Shown: positions 17,112 through 26,473, counted from the first letter of the stretch. The stretch is DNA of 64,000 bases from Nitrosomonas eutropha (GCF_003201195.1 NZ_QICQ01000001.1:124001-188000), one strand, 5' to 3'. Notes: generated by a model from the letters alone, not told the origin. Made by a program: numbers and translations.

Positions 17112-17978
17112 ATGAAAAATAATTCAACCTTGTTTATAGTGGGCGCCAGAAGCTACGTTGGTGGCGCCTTGTTTGCGAGTGCAAGCAAGGTGGGCTCTGC
17201 CATCGGTACGTCATCCTTGGGCGGAAACGACCTTCTGCCGCTCCGCCTGGATGCACCTGCTGAGTTTGATTACGGTCAGATTCATCCCGGTGATGTCGTG
17301 CTGCTGACCGCCGCTATTTCAGCGCCCGACATCTGCGCTCGCGAGCACGGCCGGGCGTGGGCGGTGAACGTCACTGGCACGTCGAGCGTTATCCAGAGCG
17401 TTATCAATCGCGGCGCCCGTGTGATCTTCTTTTCAAGCGACGCCGTCTATGGTGAGCGCGAGGATGAGTTTGATGAGCGCGCTGCATGCAACCCGGTTGG
17501 GGAATATGCGGTAATGAAGCACGAAGTCGAACAACGCTTTGCTGGAAACGCTTCGTTTAAAGCGATTCGCCTATCTTATGTGTTTTCACGTGAAGATAAG
17601 TTTACCCGTTACCTTGCCGGATGCGTCCAGCGAAACGAGCAGGCTGATCTGTTTCATCCTTTCTCCCGCGCCATTGTTCATCGTGATGATGTGGTGGCTG
17701 GGGCATTGACACTAGCCGAACATTGGGATGATTCTCCTGAACAAATTATCAACTTTGGTGGCCCACAGATTCTTTCTCGGGTGGATTTTGCGGAATGCCT
17801 TCGCGAGATTCATTTCCATGATTTGCGGTTCAAGATAATTGAGCCCGATGCAGATTTTTTTAAAAACCGACCCCGCATTATCGCGATGACATCACCAATC
17901 TTTGCCAGACTACTCGGACGGCCGCCGCACAGCCTCTGTGAGGCAGCTCAATTAGAGTTTGCATTGCCATCAAAGTAA
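17112..17978 (+). CDS. SDR sugar-nucleotide reductase/epimerase (RmlD-like)
   Basis: 288-residue extended SDR. The N-terminal FIVGARSYVGGALFASA dinucleotide-binding stretch, the SSDAVYGE block and the YAVMK catalytic YxxxK motif are seen. Overall it resembles RmlD-type 4-reductases, but the glycine motif is unusual (GARSYVGG rather than GxxGxxG). It lies 23 bp after the giant enzyme gene and 16 bp before a GDP-mannose 4,6-dehydratase-like gene. It could therefore act as the 4-keto reductase after that dehydratase. The substrate is inferred from context only. Confidence 0.7.
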   Translation: MKNNSTLFIVGARSYVGGALFASASKVGSAIGTSSLGGNDLLPLRLDAPAEFDYGQIHPGDVVLLTAAISAPDICAREHGRAWAVNVTGTSSVIQSVINRGARVIFFSSDAVYGEREDEFDERAACNPVGEYAVMKHEVEQRFAGNASFKAIRLSYVFSREDKFTRYLAGCVQRNEQADLFHPFSRAIVHRDDVVAGALTLAEHWDDSPEQIINFGGPQILSRVDFAECLREIHFHDLRFKIIEPDADFFKNRPRIIAMTSPIFARLLGRPPHSLCEAAQLEFALPSK

Positions 17979-17994
17979 CTAACAAAAGAGTTTT

Positions 17995-19026
17995 ATGACC
18001 AAGAAAATACTGATTACCGGCATTACCGGGCAGGTTGGCTCGCAGCTTGCCGATTACATATTGGAGAACACACCCTATGACGTAATTGGTCTGATGCGCT
18101 GGCAAGAGCCTATGGATAACCTTTACCATTTGACTGATCGGATCAACCGAAAAGACCGGATCAGCTTGTTTTATGCAGATCTCAATGATTATTCCGCGAT
18201 TGCCAGGATGATCAGAGAAATCCAGCCTGAATACATTTCACATCTGGCTGCGCAATCATACCCGAAGACTTCATTCAATATCCCTATTGAAACATTGCAG
18301 ACAAACATTATTGGTACAGCCAATCTGCTCGAGAATATTCGGCAACTGAAAGAAGTTGATGGTTATGATCCTGTGGTGCATATTTGTTCCTCAAGTGAAG
18401 TGTATGGTCGGGCGAAGCCAGGAATTGCGTTATCGGAAGAGACTCAATTCCATGGTGCCAGTCCGTACAGTATCAGTAAAATCGGTACAGATTATCTTGG
18501 GCAATTTTACGGAGAGGCTTATAGGATTCGTACGTTTGTTACTCGCATGGGTACGCATTCCGGCCCCAGGCGTAGCGATGTTTTTTTTGAGAGTACTGTT
18601 GCCAAGCAGATTGCTCTAATTGAAGCCGAGTACCAGGAGCCGGTTATTCATGTTGGTAATTTATCGAGTACACGAACCTTTCAGGATGCGCGTGATGCGG
18701 TAAGAGCCTACTTTCTGCTGCTGGAGGCAAGTGAGCAAGGCAAGATTCCTTGTGGGGAATATTTCAATATTGCTGGAGAGGAAGCTTTCAAACTCCCGGA
18801 AGTGATTGAAATTTTGCTTGGGATGAGTACGCGGCGCGATATCCGGGTTATCACAGATCAGGAGCGGTTTCGTCCCATTGATGCTGATTATCAGATGTTC
18901 GATAACACGAAAATTCGATCAACAATCAACTGGAAGCCGGAGATCCCGGCTCGTCAGATGTTTGCAGATTTGCTGAATCACTGGCGGGAAGAAATTTCAA
19001 AAGGAAAAATTCCCTTGAATCGGTAA
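17995..19026 (+). CDS. GDP-mannose 4,6-dehydratase-like SDR (GDP-mannose or GDP-manno-heptose)
   Basis: 343 residues with NAD(P)-binding ITGITGQVGSQLADYI, the SSSEVYGRAK block (catalytic Ser/Glu) and YSISK (YxxxK), plus the LAAQSYPKTSFNIPIETLQTN region typical of Gmd. Because the four genes that make GDP-D-glycero-D-manno-heptose follow directly, the substrate may be that GDP-heptose, as for DmhA of Yersinia pseudotuberculosis, rather than GDP-mannose. No mannose-pathway gene is in the window. Start has a modest AGAG upstream. Confidence 0.82.
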   Translation: MTKKILITGITGQVGSQLADYILENTPYDVIGLMRWQEPMDNLYHLTDRINRKDRISLFYADLNDYSAIARMIREIQPEYISHLAAQSYPKTSFNIPIETLQTNIIGTANLLENIRQLKEVDGYDPVVHICSSSEVYGRAKPGIALSEETQFHGASPYSISKIGTDYLGQFYGEAYRIRTFVTRMGTHSGPRRSDVFFESTVAKQIALIEAEYQEPVIHVGNLSSTRTFQDARDAVRAYFLLLEASEQGKIPCGEYFNIAGEEAFKLPEVIEILLGMSTRRDIRVITDQERFRPIDADYQMFDNTKIRSTINWKPEIPARQMFADLLNHWREEISKGKIPLNR

Positions 19027-19074
19027 GCACTTTAGTACGCTTTTTATTTTGCTCCTCACAGAATAATCCAGGTA

Positions 19075-20106
19075 ATGACAATAATCAGAAGTCGGGCACC
19101 ACTGCGCCTCGGGCTGGCGGGTGGCGGTAGTGATGTGTCGCCGTACTGTGATGTTCATGGCGGCTATGTCCTTAATGCCACGATCGATCGCTATGCCTAT
19201 GCTGTAATCAAAAGATTGGATGAAAATATTGTTCGTCTGATTGCAACGGATCAGCAGATGGAAATTTGCAGAGGTTTTATATTTCCACTGCCTTTGAACG
19301 GAAAACTGGATCTGCATAAGGCAGTCTATAATTACTTCATCCTGAATTACAATAATGGGATACCAATTTCCCTTGAACTGAGTACATTTTGTGATGCACC
19401 ACCTGGGTCAGGTCTGGGCTCTTCTTCAACTTTGGTCGTTGCGATGATACGGGCCTTTGTTGAGCTGCTGAATTTACCCTTCGGTGATTATGATGTGGCT
19501 CGCATTGCCTTTCAGATAGAGCGTATTGAGTGCGGTCTGCTGGGCGGCAGGCAAGATCAATATTCAGCAACATTTGGTGGTTTCAACTTCATGGAATTTT
19601 ATGCGGATGATCGTGCCATTGTGAATCCGTTACGCATCAAAAATTGGATTATCTGCGAACTGGAAGCTTCGCTGGTATTGTATTTCACTGGTATTTCGCG
19701 GGAATCAGCGAAGATTATTGCAGACCAAAGTAACAATGTTAATTCAGGTGTCACCGGTGCTCTGGAAGCCATGCATGGCATTAAACGCGAAGCTTTATTA
19801 ATGAAAGAATGCCTGTTGCGTGGTGACTTTGGTGGTCTCATTGAATCAATGCGTATGGGTTGGGAAAGTAAGAAACGTTCAGCCAGAACGGTTTCCAGTC
19901 CTCATATTGATGCAATTTATGACGCAGCGATTCAGGCCGGTGCGCTGGCAGGTAAGATTTCAGGAGCGGGTGGTGGCGGTTTTATGTTGTTTTTTGTACC
20001 TACAGAAAAACGGATGGATGTGATTCGCACTCTGAATAATTTCGGCGGGCAGGTAAGCAACTGCCATTTCACCAAAAATGGTACACAAGCCTGGAAGGTT
20101 AAATGA
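19075..20106 (+). CDS. hddA: D-glycero-alpha-D-manno-heptose-7-phosphate kinase
   Basis: 343-residue GHMP kinase. ATP-binding motif [17 protein letters not shown] near residue 105, N-terminal [20 protein letters not shown] and C-terminal [14 protein letters not shown] are characteristic of HddA. It phosphorylates heptose 7-phosphate at C1 (alpha anomer) in the GDP-heptose route. Its stop overlaps the gmhA start by 4 bp (ATGA), so the two are translationally coupled. Confidence 0.93.
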   Translation: MTIIRSRAPLRLGLAGGGSDVSPYCDVHGGYVLNATIDRYAYAVIKRLDENIVRLIATDQQMEICRGFIFPLPLNGKLDLHKAVYNYFILNYNNGIPISLELSTFCDAPPGSGLGSSSTLVVAMIRAFVELLNLPFGDYDVARIAFQIERIECGLLGGRQDQYSATFGGFNFMEFYADDRAIVNPLRIKNWIICELEASLVLYFTGISRESAKIIADQSNNVNSGVTGALEAMHGIKREALLMKECLLRGDFGGLIESMRMGWESKKRSARTVSSPHIDAIYDAAIQAGALAGKISGAGGGGFMLFFVPTEKRMDVIRTLNNFGGQVSNCHFTKNGTQAWKVK

Positions 20107-20687
20107 GAAGCTACATTTATTCCCAGATTCAGGAAACCCAGCAGATCGTATCAGCTATGCTGGCGGATGAGGGGTTACTGTCCCGTGTTGAAGCAGCAGC
20201 CCAAGCTTGTATCGGCTGTATGCAAGCAGGTAATAAAATCCTGCTGGCAGGTAATGGTGGCAGTGCTGCTGATGCGCAGCATATCGCTGGAGAGTTTGTC
20301 AGCCGTTTTGCTTTTGATCGGCCGGGTCTGCCGGCAATTGCGCTGACTACAGATACATCGATTTTGACTGCCATTGGTAACGACTATGGCTATGAAAATC
20401 TGTTTGCCCGGCAGGTGCAGGCGCATGCGCAAAAAGGCGATGTATTCATTGCCTACTCTACTTCGGGCAAATCTTCCAACGTTTTGGCGGCATTGCAAAT
20501 AGCCAGGCAGAAAGAAGTTATTTGTATCGGCATGGCGGGTAACCGGGGTGGCCCGATGAAAAATTTATGTGACCATTATTTAGACGTTCCGTCGGCGGAT
20601 ACGCCGAAGATTCAGGAAGGTCACGCCGTACTGGGCCATATCCTCTGTGGTTTGGTGGAGCGTACGCTGTTCAAGGCTCCCATTTGA
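20103..20687 (+). CDS. gmhA: Sedoheptulose-7-phosphate isomerase
   Basis: 194-residue SIS-domain protein. [20 protein letters not shown] near residue 50 and the [12 protein letters not shown] phosphate-binding loop are GmhA signatures. It converts sedoheptulose 7-phosphate to D-glycero-D-manno-heptose 7-phosphate, the first step of both ADP- and GDP-heptose routes. Overlaps hddA upstream and hddC downstream by a few bases. Confidence 0.94.
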   Translation: MRSYIYSQIQETQQIVSAMLADEGLLSRVEAAAQACIGCMQAGNKILLAGNGGSAADAQHIAGEFVSRFAFDRPGLPAIALTTDTSILTAIGNDYGYENLFARQVQAHAQKGDVFIAYSTSGKSSNVLAALQIARQKEVICIGMAGNRGGPMKNLCDHYLDVPSADTPKIQEGHAVLGHILCGLVERTLFKAPI

Positions 20688-21373
20688 TGGAAGCCATTAT
20701 TCTGGCTGGGGGGCTGGGCACGCGCTTACGCAAGGTTGTGGCCGATGTACCCAAGCCCATGGCGCCTATTGCGGGTCGTCCATTTCTGGAAATTCTGCTT
20801 GATGTGCTGGCACGTAAAGGTTTCAAGCGGATCATCCTCTCGGTAGGATTCATGGCAGAGAAGGTCAGTAGCTATTTTGGCTCGCTTCATGCAGGTATGG
20901 ATTTGATTTATGTGATGGAAGATCAACCGCTTGGTACAGGCGGTGGGGTACGTCTGTCGCTTGAACAGGTGGTTTCTGACCATGTGTTTGTGTTTAACGG
21001 AGATACATTTCTGGATCTGGAAATCGATCAGGTGGAACAGCAATGGCAATCCAGGCGGCACCCGATTATTGTAGGACGGGCGGTGGCGGATACATCGCGT
21101 TATGGTCGTTTGCTTGTAAGTGATGGTGTGGTCCAGGGATTTGCCGGGAAAGATACCGCCGGGCCCGGACTGATCAACGCCGGGTGTTATGTATTCAAAC
21201 GCCAACAACTGGATGATTTTCCTGCCGATCAACCTTTCTCACTGGAGTCTGATTTTCTTGCTCCGGCTGTGGCGCGTGGAGAATTTGATGTATTCGTCAC
21301 GGCAGGGAAGTTCATCGATATTGGAGTGCCAGAGGATTTCCTGCGCGCGCAGACTGAACTGGCCGGATTTTGA
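20687..21373 (+). CDS. hddC: D-glycero-alpha-D-manno-heptose 1-phosphate guanylyltransferase
   Basis: 228-residue nucleotidyltransferase with LAGGLGTRLRKVVADVPKPM at the N-terminus and FVFNGDTFLDLE with the metal-binding Asp. In this gene order it is the HddC enzyme that makes GDP-heptose from heptose 1-phosphate and GTP. ATG 20687 overlaps the gmhA stop (TGATG); a TTG three bases earlier is also in frame. Nucleotide specificity for GTP is inferred from the neighbours. Confidence 0.9.
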   Translation: MEAIILAGGLGTRLRKVVADVPKPMAPIAGRPFLEILLDVLARKGFKRIILSVGFMAEKVSSYFGSLHAGMDLIYVMEDQPLGTGGGVRLSLEQVVSDHVFVFNGDTFLDLEIDQVEQQWQSRRHPIIVGRAVADTSRYGRLLVSDGVVQGFAGKDTAGPGLINAGCYVFKRQQLDDFPADQPFSLESDFLAPAVARGEFDVFVTAGKFIDIGVPEDFLRAQTELAGF

Positions 21374-21376
21374 TCC

Positions 21377-21934
21377 GTGACCAATGCAGCACTATTCCTG
21401 GATCGTGATGGAGTGATCAATATCGACCACGGGTATGTTTATCAGTCTCAGAATTTTGAATTCGTGCCGGATATATTTGATCTGGTTCGTACAGCACGTA
21501 ATCTGGACTACAAGATAATTGTCATCACTAATCAGGCCGGGATTGGTCGGGGTTACTATACCGAGGCGCAGTTTCATACGCTTACACAATGGATGCGACA
21601 GCGCTTTGAAGATCAAAATGCAAGCATCGATGCCGTTTATTTTTGCCCCTTCCACCCCGAGCATGGCGTGGGCTATTACCGGCAAGAGAGTGAGTTTCGC
21701 AAGCCTAATCCGGGTATGTTCTTTCAAGCAGCACGTGAGCACGGGTTGGATTTGGATCGGTGCGTGCTTGTTGGTGACAAGATCAGTGATATTGAAGCGG
21801 CCGCCGCTGCTGGTATTCCTGTGCGTTTTTTATTTCGTTCTACAGATTCTTGTCATGCAGCCATTTCCATATCGGAATTGGTAGAAGTGGAACAATTTCT
21901 TTTGAAAAATTTACTCGAACCTGATAAGCAATGA
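21377..21934 (+). CDS. gmhB: D-glycero-D-manno-heptose 1,7-bisphosphate 7-phosphatase
   Basis: 185-residue HAD phosphatase starting at GTG, 3 bp after hddC. The nucleophile motif FLDRDGVINIDHGYV, ITNQAGIGRGYY and VGDKISDIEAA are all present. The zinc-loop CPFHPEH keeps the first Cys-x-x-His, but the second Cys pair of E. coli GmhB (CxCRKP) is replaced by SEFRKP. The enzyme may therefore bind zinc differently or not at all. It completes the four-gene heptose set. Confidence 0.9.
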   Translation: MTNAALFLDRDGVINIDHGYVYQSQNFEFVPDIFDLVRTARNLDYKIIVITNQAGIGRGYYTEAQFHTLTQWMRQRFEDQNASIDAVYFCPFHPEHGVGYYRQESEFRKPNPGMFFQAAREHGLDLDRCVLVGDKISDIEAAAAAGIPVRFLFRSTDSCHAAISISELVEVEQFLLKNLLEPDKQ

Positions 21935-21982
21935 TTCCAGTATTATGGAGATTTTGTGAAATAAAACTGCGAACCTGCTGCT

Positions 21983-22855
21983 ATGAAGCTGAATATTGGG
22001 ACTGTGCGAAGTGATTATGCTGGATTTAACAGCATCGCTCGTGTAGCTGAACAGTCGCACGGAGCATTTTCAGATTCTGTTGAAGTGGATTTCTCCAGTT
22101 GCGATTTCTTTGAAGCCAATATGGCCGCGCCATTATATGTCGTTGTAGCAAGACTTCGGGATGAATTGAACGATGTTTCACTCATCAATCTAAAGCCTGA
22201 TTTAGATACGATCCTCAGAAAAAATCATTTTCTGACCAAATTTCAGAAGACGGCTCTGATAGATACCAATCAGACAACCGTTCCATTTAAAGTATTCAAG
22301 CTTCAAGCGGGGGAGCAGTTTTTCGAATATCTTGAATCTTACATGTATGGAAAGGGGATTCCGGCTATGTCAGCGGTGCTTACTAAACGATTTCAACAAA
22401 GTCTTTTTGAGATATTCCAGAATGCTGCCATCCATTCCAGATCAATATCTGGAATTTTTACCTGCGGACAGTTCTTTCCTCAAAAGCATCGACTTGATTT
22501 TACGATTGCTGATGCTGGGGTGGGTATACGAGATAATATTCGTCAATATACTGGAAATACAAAGATGAGTTCCTGTGCGGCTATTAAATGGGCGCTTACT
22601 GAAGGAAATACGACAAAAACAGGAAATCAACCTGGTGGCCTGGGTTTGAAATTGCTCAAAGATTTTATCCGGATGAATGAAGGAAAGCTTCAAATTATTT
22701 CTCGATCTGGCTATTACGAGTTCTCTGCGACTGGTGACAATTGTAAAAAGCTTGATCATGATTTCCCTGGAACATGTGTAAACATCGAGATTAACACTCA
22801 GGATACAAACAGCTATTACCTGAAATCTGAACTGAGCAGTAACGATATTTTTTGA
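21983..22855 (+). CDS. STAS-like plus GHKL-type ATPase protein (possible partner-switch kinase)
   Basis: 290 residues. The N-terminal 90 (VEVDFSSCDFFEANMAAPLY and later residues) look STAS-like. From about residue 125 a HATPase_c domain follows, with N-box LFEIFQNAAIHS, G1 motif DAGVGI and G2 motif PGGLGLKLLKDF. There is no transmembrane or histidine-phosphorelay segment, so it resembles anti-sigma/SpoIIAB-type kinases rather than sensor kinases. It lies 48 bp after gmhB and directly before a STAS-like DUF4325 gene and a PIN gene. Function is unknown; the triad is treated as a candidate system in the findings. Confidence 0.75.
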   Translation: MKLNIGTVRSDYAGFNSIARVAEQSHGAFSDSVEVDFSSCDFFEANMAAPLYVVVARLRDELNDVSLINLKPDLDTILRKNHFLTKFQKTALIDTNQTTVPFKVFKLQAGEQFFEYLESYMYGKGIPAMSAVLTKRFQQSLFEIFQNAAIHSRSISGIFTCGQFFPQKHRLDFTIADAGVGIRDNIRQYTGNTKMSSCAAIKWALTEGNTTKTGNQPGGLGLKLLKDFIRMNEGKLQIISRSGYYEFSATGDNCKKLDHDFPGTCVNIEINTQDTNSYYLKSELSSNDIF

Positions 22856-22872
22856 TTTTAAAGGATTCCATA

Positions 22873-23232
22873 ATGAACGATCAGGTAAGTATCAGAGTTG
22901 CAGATCTTATTGGAGGGCCGCTGGGTATATCTGCTGAGGATGGGCAGAAGGTATTTGAAAAGGTATTACCCCTTCTAAAAAAGAGTAGGCCGGTAAACAT
23001 TTCATTTGATCATGTGGACATGGTAATTTCTCTTTTTCTCAATGTTGCAATTGGCCAACTGTATGGCTCGTTCAGTGAGGATGAAGTAAAGGCACTGGTT
23101 AGAGTTGAAGGTCTTTCCGGGGACGATATGGAGCTTCTGAAGCACGTTGTTGACAATGCCAAAAAATATTATTCGAATCCGAAAGGTTATGATGCAGCAT
23201 GGCAGGAAGAAGCGAGTGAAGATGAACAATAA
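22873..23232 (+). CDS. STAS-like DUF4325 protein
   Basis: 119 residues from ATG 22873 (RBS AAAGGA); an earlier in-frame ATG at 22852 overlaps the upstream stop and is less likely. The IRVADLIGGPLGISAEDG start and ISFDHVDMVISLFLNVAIGQ core match the DUF4325 STAS-like family, which is often encoded next to GHKL ATPases. The last 11 bases overlap the PIN gene start, so the two are probably translationally coupled. In partner-switch systems a STAS protein is the kinase substrate, a plausible but unproven role. Confidence 0.75.
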   Translation: MNDQVSIRVADLIGGPLGISAEDGQKVFEKVLPLLKKSRPVNISFDHVDMVISLFLNVAIGQLYGSFSEDEVKALVRVEGLSGDDMELLKHVVDNAKKYYSNPKGYDAAWQEEASEDEQ

Positions 23233-23773
23233 GGTGTATGACCTGTCTTCTTATTCCTTTTCATCCGGAGAACAGATTCTGGTGGATACCAACATCTGGC
23301 TTTATTTGTTTCCTGCGCCTGGAAATCCTCAGCAATTTTTTGCTCATCAATATTCAGCTGCTTTTTCGAGGCTTGTCAGTGCCCGAGCACAACCTGTTCT
23401 TGATCCTATGGTGTTGAGTGAATATTTGAACCGCTATTGCAGAATAGAGTGGGAAGGAAACTTCAAATCACAATGCCGGACTTTTAAGCAATTCAGGCAA
23501 TCTTCTGATTTTCAGAAAATAGCTTTATCTGCTCATATATTTGCATCAAAAATTCTAGGCGCTTGTCAAATCCATTCAATTCCAGCGGATCAACTGGATT
23601 TCAATCAGGCTTTGGCAGATTTTAAATCCAGACGGGTTGATTTCAACGATGCGCTCCTCATAGATATCTGCAAGAAGCAAAATATGAAGTTGATGACTAA
23701 TGACGCTGATTTTCAACATGCAGGTATTGAAGTACTGACAACAAATCCCCGGTTGCTGAAAGCTGGTCTGTAA
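23222..23773 (+). CDS. PIN-domain ribonuclease-like protein
   Basis: 183 residues from ATG 23222; an earlier in-frame ATG at 23147 lies inside the previous gene and lacks support. The four PIN acidic residues are visible: ILVDTNIWLY, VLSEYLNRY, VDFNDALLIDIC and TNDADFQ. It is therefore probably a catalytically intact metal-dependent RNase. The overlap with the STAS-like gene and the absence of a VapB-type antitoxin indicate that the partner proteins here are the ATPase and STAS-like proteins. The target RNA is unknown. Confidence 0.8.
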   Translation: MNNKVYDLSSYSFSSGEQILVDTNIWLYLFPAPGNPQQFFAHQYSAAFSRLVSARAQPVLDPMVLSEYLNRYCRIEWEGNFKSQCRTFKQFRQSSDFQKIALSAHIFASKILGACQIHSIPADQLDFNQALADFKSRRVDFNDALLIDICKKQNMKLMTNDADFQHAGIEVLTTNPRLLKAGL

Positions 23774-23798
23774 AGATCATCATAATTTCTCTGACATG

Positions 23799-25616
23799 TT
23801 ATTGAAGGCTGCTGACAAGTTGAAGTAACGGCCTTAGTATTGCGGAAATGTTCTGGTTTGTACCATTGATGACCAGGCTGGGGTGTTCTGGTGGCTCGTA
23901 AGGGCTATTAATCCCTGTCATGTTAGGTAGCTGTCCACTCCGTGCTTTTTTGTACAATCCTTTGGGGTCGCGCTGTTCGCATACCTCTAGCGGTGTACTG
24001 ATATAAACCTCGACAAAGTTTTCTTTCCCGATAAGTTGTCGGGCCATTTCGCGTTCCGCTCTGAATGGACTGATGAAAGCGGTGATCACGATCAGGCCGG
24101 CATCCATCATCAGTTTTGCTACTTCTGCAACACGGCGGATGTTTTCTACCCGGTCGGCATTGGTAAAACCAAGGTCTTTGTTTAATCCGTGGCGCATATT
24201 GTCGCCATCCAGGATATAGGTTCGTTTGCCTTGTGAGTGCAGCTCCTTTTCAAGTGCGTTGGCAATGGTGGATTTGCCGGAGCCGGATAATCCGGTGAGC
24301 CAGATGACCTTACCTTTGTGACCATTTAAACGTTCACGATCTTCACGACAAATGCTGAGGGCCTGCCGGTGCACATTTTGTGCCCGGCGCAGATTATGCA
24401 TAATCAATCCCGTGGCTATCGTAGCGTGGCTGTATTGATCCACCAACACAAAATTGCCCAGTACGGGCAATGTGGTATAGGTATCGAATGCTACCGGATG
24501 GTTCAGCGCCAGATTGCATACCGTAATATCATTTTGTTTTAGCTGTTGGCATGCTTCGTGGGCGCCAGTATTTATATCAAGGCGATATTTGATGGTAGTA
24601 ATGGATGCATCGGCTTGCTGATTCGCCAGGATTAGCTGGTAGTTTCGACTAACTAATCCTGGTTCAGCATGCGTCCAGATTACTACGGCAGTAAATTGAT
24701 CCGTTGTTTCCAGAGGTGAATGCGCGGCTGAAATAACATCATTGCACGAAATTTTCACCTCTTTATCCAATGCCAGAGTGATAACTTCATTCGTACGCGC
24801 TTCAAATACATCGCTATTTAAAGTGCGAATATTTTTTACCTGCGCGATTTCTCCGGAGGCAGCAATACGTACCACGTCACCTATAGTAATTTGACCATTA
24901 GCGATCATTCCGTTGCAACGATCAGAGCGGATGTTCGCTGGATTGTTTTCTTGCACCAGAAATATGAAGCGGTTGTCAGTTATTCTTGCTGTTTCTATGG
25001 TTGTCAGATAGTCAATCAGTGAGAGGCCGTCATACCAGGGGGTATGGACGGAGGGATTGAGAACGTTATTCCCCTGAAGCGACACCGTGGGTATGATTGC
25101 GGTGCTTGCAAAATCCAGGTGACTGCACAGATCGTGAAAGTCCTGTTCGATACCGTGAAAGATATGGGGATCAAAATCCACCTGATCCATCTTGTTGACG
25201 CCGAGAATGAGATGGCGAATTTTGAAGGATGATGCCAGATAAGCGTACCATTTGGCCTGGGTTTGTATTCCGCAGGCGGCATCGATCAGAATGATTGCGA
25301 CGTTTGCCTTGAAGAGTGCAGCATGTATTTCGCGGTTGTTTCTCTCGGGTGCTGTTGCAATGGTGATCGAGAATTCACGTCCTGTCGTTGAAAAAATGGA
25401 CCAGGTTTCACTATCGACTGCGCCAGATTTGTGTTTGAAGTTGAAATTGTTGTCTTGTGCTGGTTGGTGGTCTGCTGCTTTGGAGAGAGTACTCAACAGG
25501 AAGTCGAATAGGGCACGCTTACCGCTACTTTTATCTACGCAAATGAGAACGTGCAGTCTGTCAGATTGAGTGGATGTTATTAGCGGTTTGGTTGTTAAAG
25601 TCTCTTCCTGATGCAT
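23799..25616 (-). CDS. cysNC: CysN-CysC fusion with degenerate GTPase domain; APS kinase intact
   Basis: 605 residues. The C-terminal 190 are an intact adenylylsulfate kinase: P-loop [33 protein letters not shown] and the [15 protein letters not shown] block. It makes PAPS from APS. The N-terminal part aligns with sulfate adenylyltransferase subunit 1 ([21 protein letters not shown] retained), but the G1 loop GxVDDGKST reads VDKSSGKRA and the DTPGHEQYTRNM switch reads [13 protein letters not shown] hydrolysis therefore looks lost. No cysD is in the window. It is divergent from cysQ, which removes the PAP by-product, and near a sulfotransferase-like domain, so a dedicated PAPS supply is likely. 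Confidence 0.85.
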   Translation of the reverse strand: MHQEETLTTKPLITSTQSDRLHVLICVDKSSGKRALFDFLLSTLSKAADHQPAQDNNFNFKHKSGAVDSETWSIFSTTGREFSITIATAPERNNREIHAALFKANVAIILIDAACGIQTQAKWYAYLASSFKIRHLILGVNKMDQVDFDPHIFHGIEQDFHDLCSHLDFASTAIIPTVSLQGNNVLNPSVHTPWYDGLSLIDYLTTIETARITDNRFIFLVQENNPANIRSDRCNGMIANGQITIGDVVRIAASGEIAQVKNIRTLNSDVFEARTNEVITLALDKEVKISCNDVISAAHSPLETTDQFTAVVIWTHAEPGLVSRNYQLILANQQADASITTIKYRLDINTGAHEACQQLKQNDITVCNLALNHPVAFDTYTTLPVLGNFVLVDQYSHATIATGLIMHNLRRAQNVHRQALSICREDRERLNGHKGKVIWLTGLSGSGKSTIANALEKELHSQGKRTYILDGDNMRHGLNKDLGFTNADRVENIRRVAEVAKLMMDAGLIVITAFISPFRAEREMARQLIGKENFVEVYISTPLEVCEQRDPKGLYKKARSGQLPNMTGINSPYEPPEHPSLVINGTNQNISAILRPLLQLVSSLQ

Positions 25617-25663
25617 TATTTGTTAGCAGGCTGATGTGGTTGGTTACGAAATATAATTTCATT

Positions 25664-26452
25664 ATGCAAAAAATTGATCTTACCGCCTTGCTGACAGAAT
25701 TGTTGCCGATTATTCAGGCGGCAGGTGACGCTATCATGGCAGTATACCGGGCCGGGGAGATTGATTTTCAGCAGAAGGCTGATCAAAGTCCGGTTACCCG
25801 AGCTGATCTGGCAGCGCATGATGGGTTGATGCAACGCTTGAAGTTACTGATAGCGGGCTGCCCGGTCGTATCGGAGGAAGATAAGACATCCCATCAATAT
25901 CGGGATGATAAAAATCGTTTTTGGTTGATTGATCCGCTTGATGGCACTCGGGAATTTATTAACCACAATGGCGAATTTACCGTGAACATCGCTTTGATTG
26001 AAGAAGGCCGCAGTGTACTCGGCGCTGTATATGCGCCTGCTATGGATTGTATGTATTGGGGTGGTCCAGGTTTGGGAGCATTTAGAAGAACGGAATCAGG
26101 TACCCAGACGATTTGCGTGAGTTCGGGAGAGCCTGAAGATATTTGCCGTGTGGTAGCGAGCAGAAGCCATCTCGATGCCGGAACGCAGGCGTTTATAGAT
26201 CGCCTGGGAGAAGTGCTGTTGTTACAAGTTGGCAGTTCCTTGAAATTTTGTCGCGTGGCAGAAGGCATGGCAGATATTTATCCGCGCCTTGCACCAACCA
26301 GCGAATGGGATACCGCAGCTGCTCAGGCTATTCTGGAGGGAGCGGGTGGCAAGGTGATCGACCTAGATGGGCGAGCATTGCGTTACGGCAAATCAGGCGT
26401 ACTGAATCCGGCATTCATTGCCGTGCGCGATGTTGCATTGATTCCTGTTTGA
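25664..26452 (+). CDS. cysQ: 3'(2'),5'-bisphosphate nucleotidase CysQ
   Basis: 262 residues from ATG 25664; an ATG at 25574 in frame would overlap the divergent gene. The inositol-monophosphatase-type motifs are VVSEED, WLIDPLDGTREFIN and SEWDTAAAQAILEGAGG. It hydrolyses PAP to AMP, relieving inhibition of sulfotransferases. The 47-bp gap from the divergent cysN-cysC start must hold both promoters or lead into them. The start of the next gene abuts its stop. Confidence 0.93.
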   Translation: MQKIDLTALLTELLPIIQAAGDAIMAVYRAGEIDFQQKADQSPVTRADLAAHDGLMQRLKLLIAGCPVVSEEDKTSHQYRDDKNRFWLIDPLDGTREFINHNGEFTVNIALIEEGRSVLGAVYAPAMDCMYWGGPGLGAFRRTESGTQTICVSSGEPEDICRVVASRSHLDAGTQAFIDRLGEVLLLQVGSSLKFCRVAEGMADIYPRLAPTSEWDTAAAQAILEGAGGKVIDLDGRALRYGKSGVLNPAFIAVRDVALIPV

Positions 26453-26473
26453 TTGGCTGTGGACAGTTCAGGG

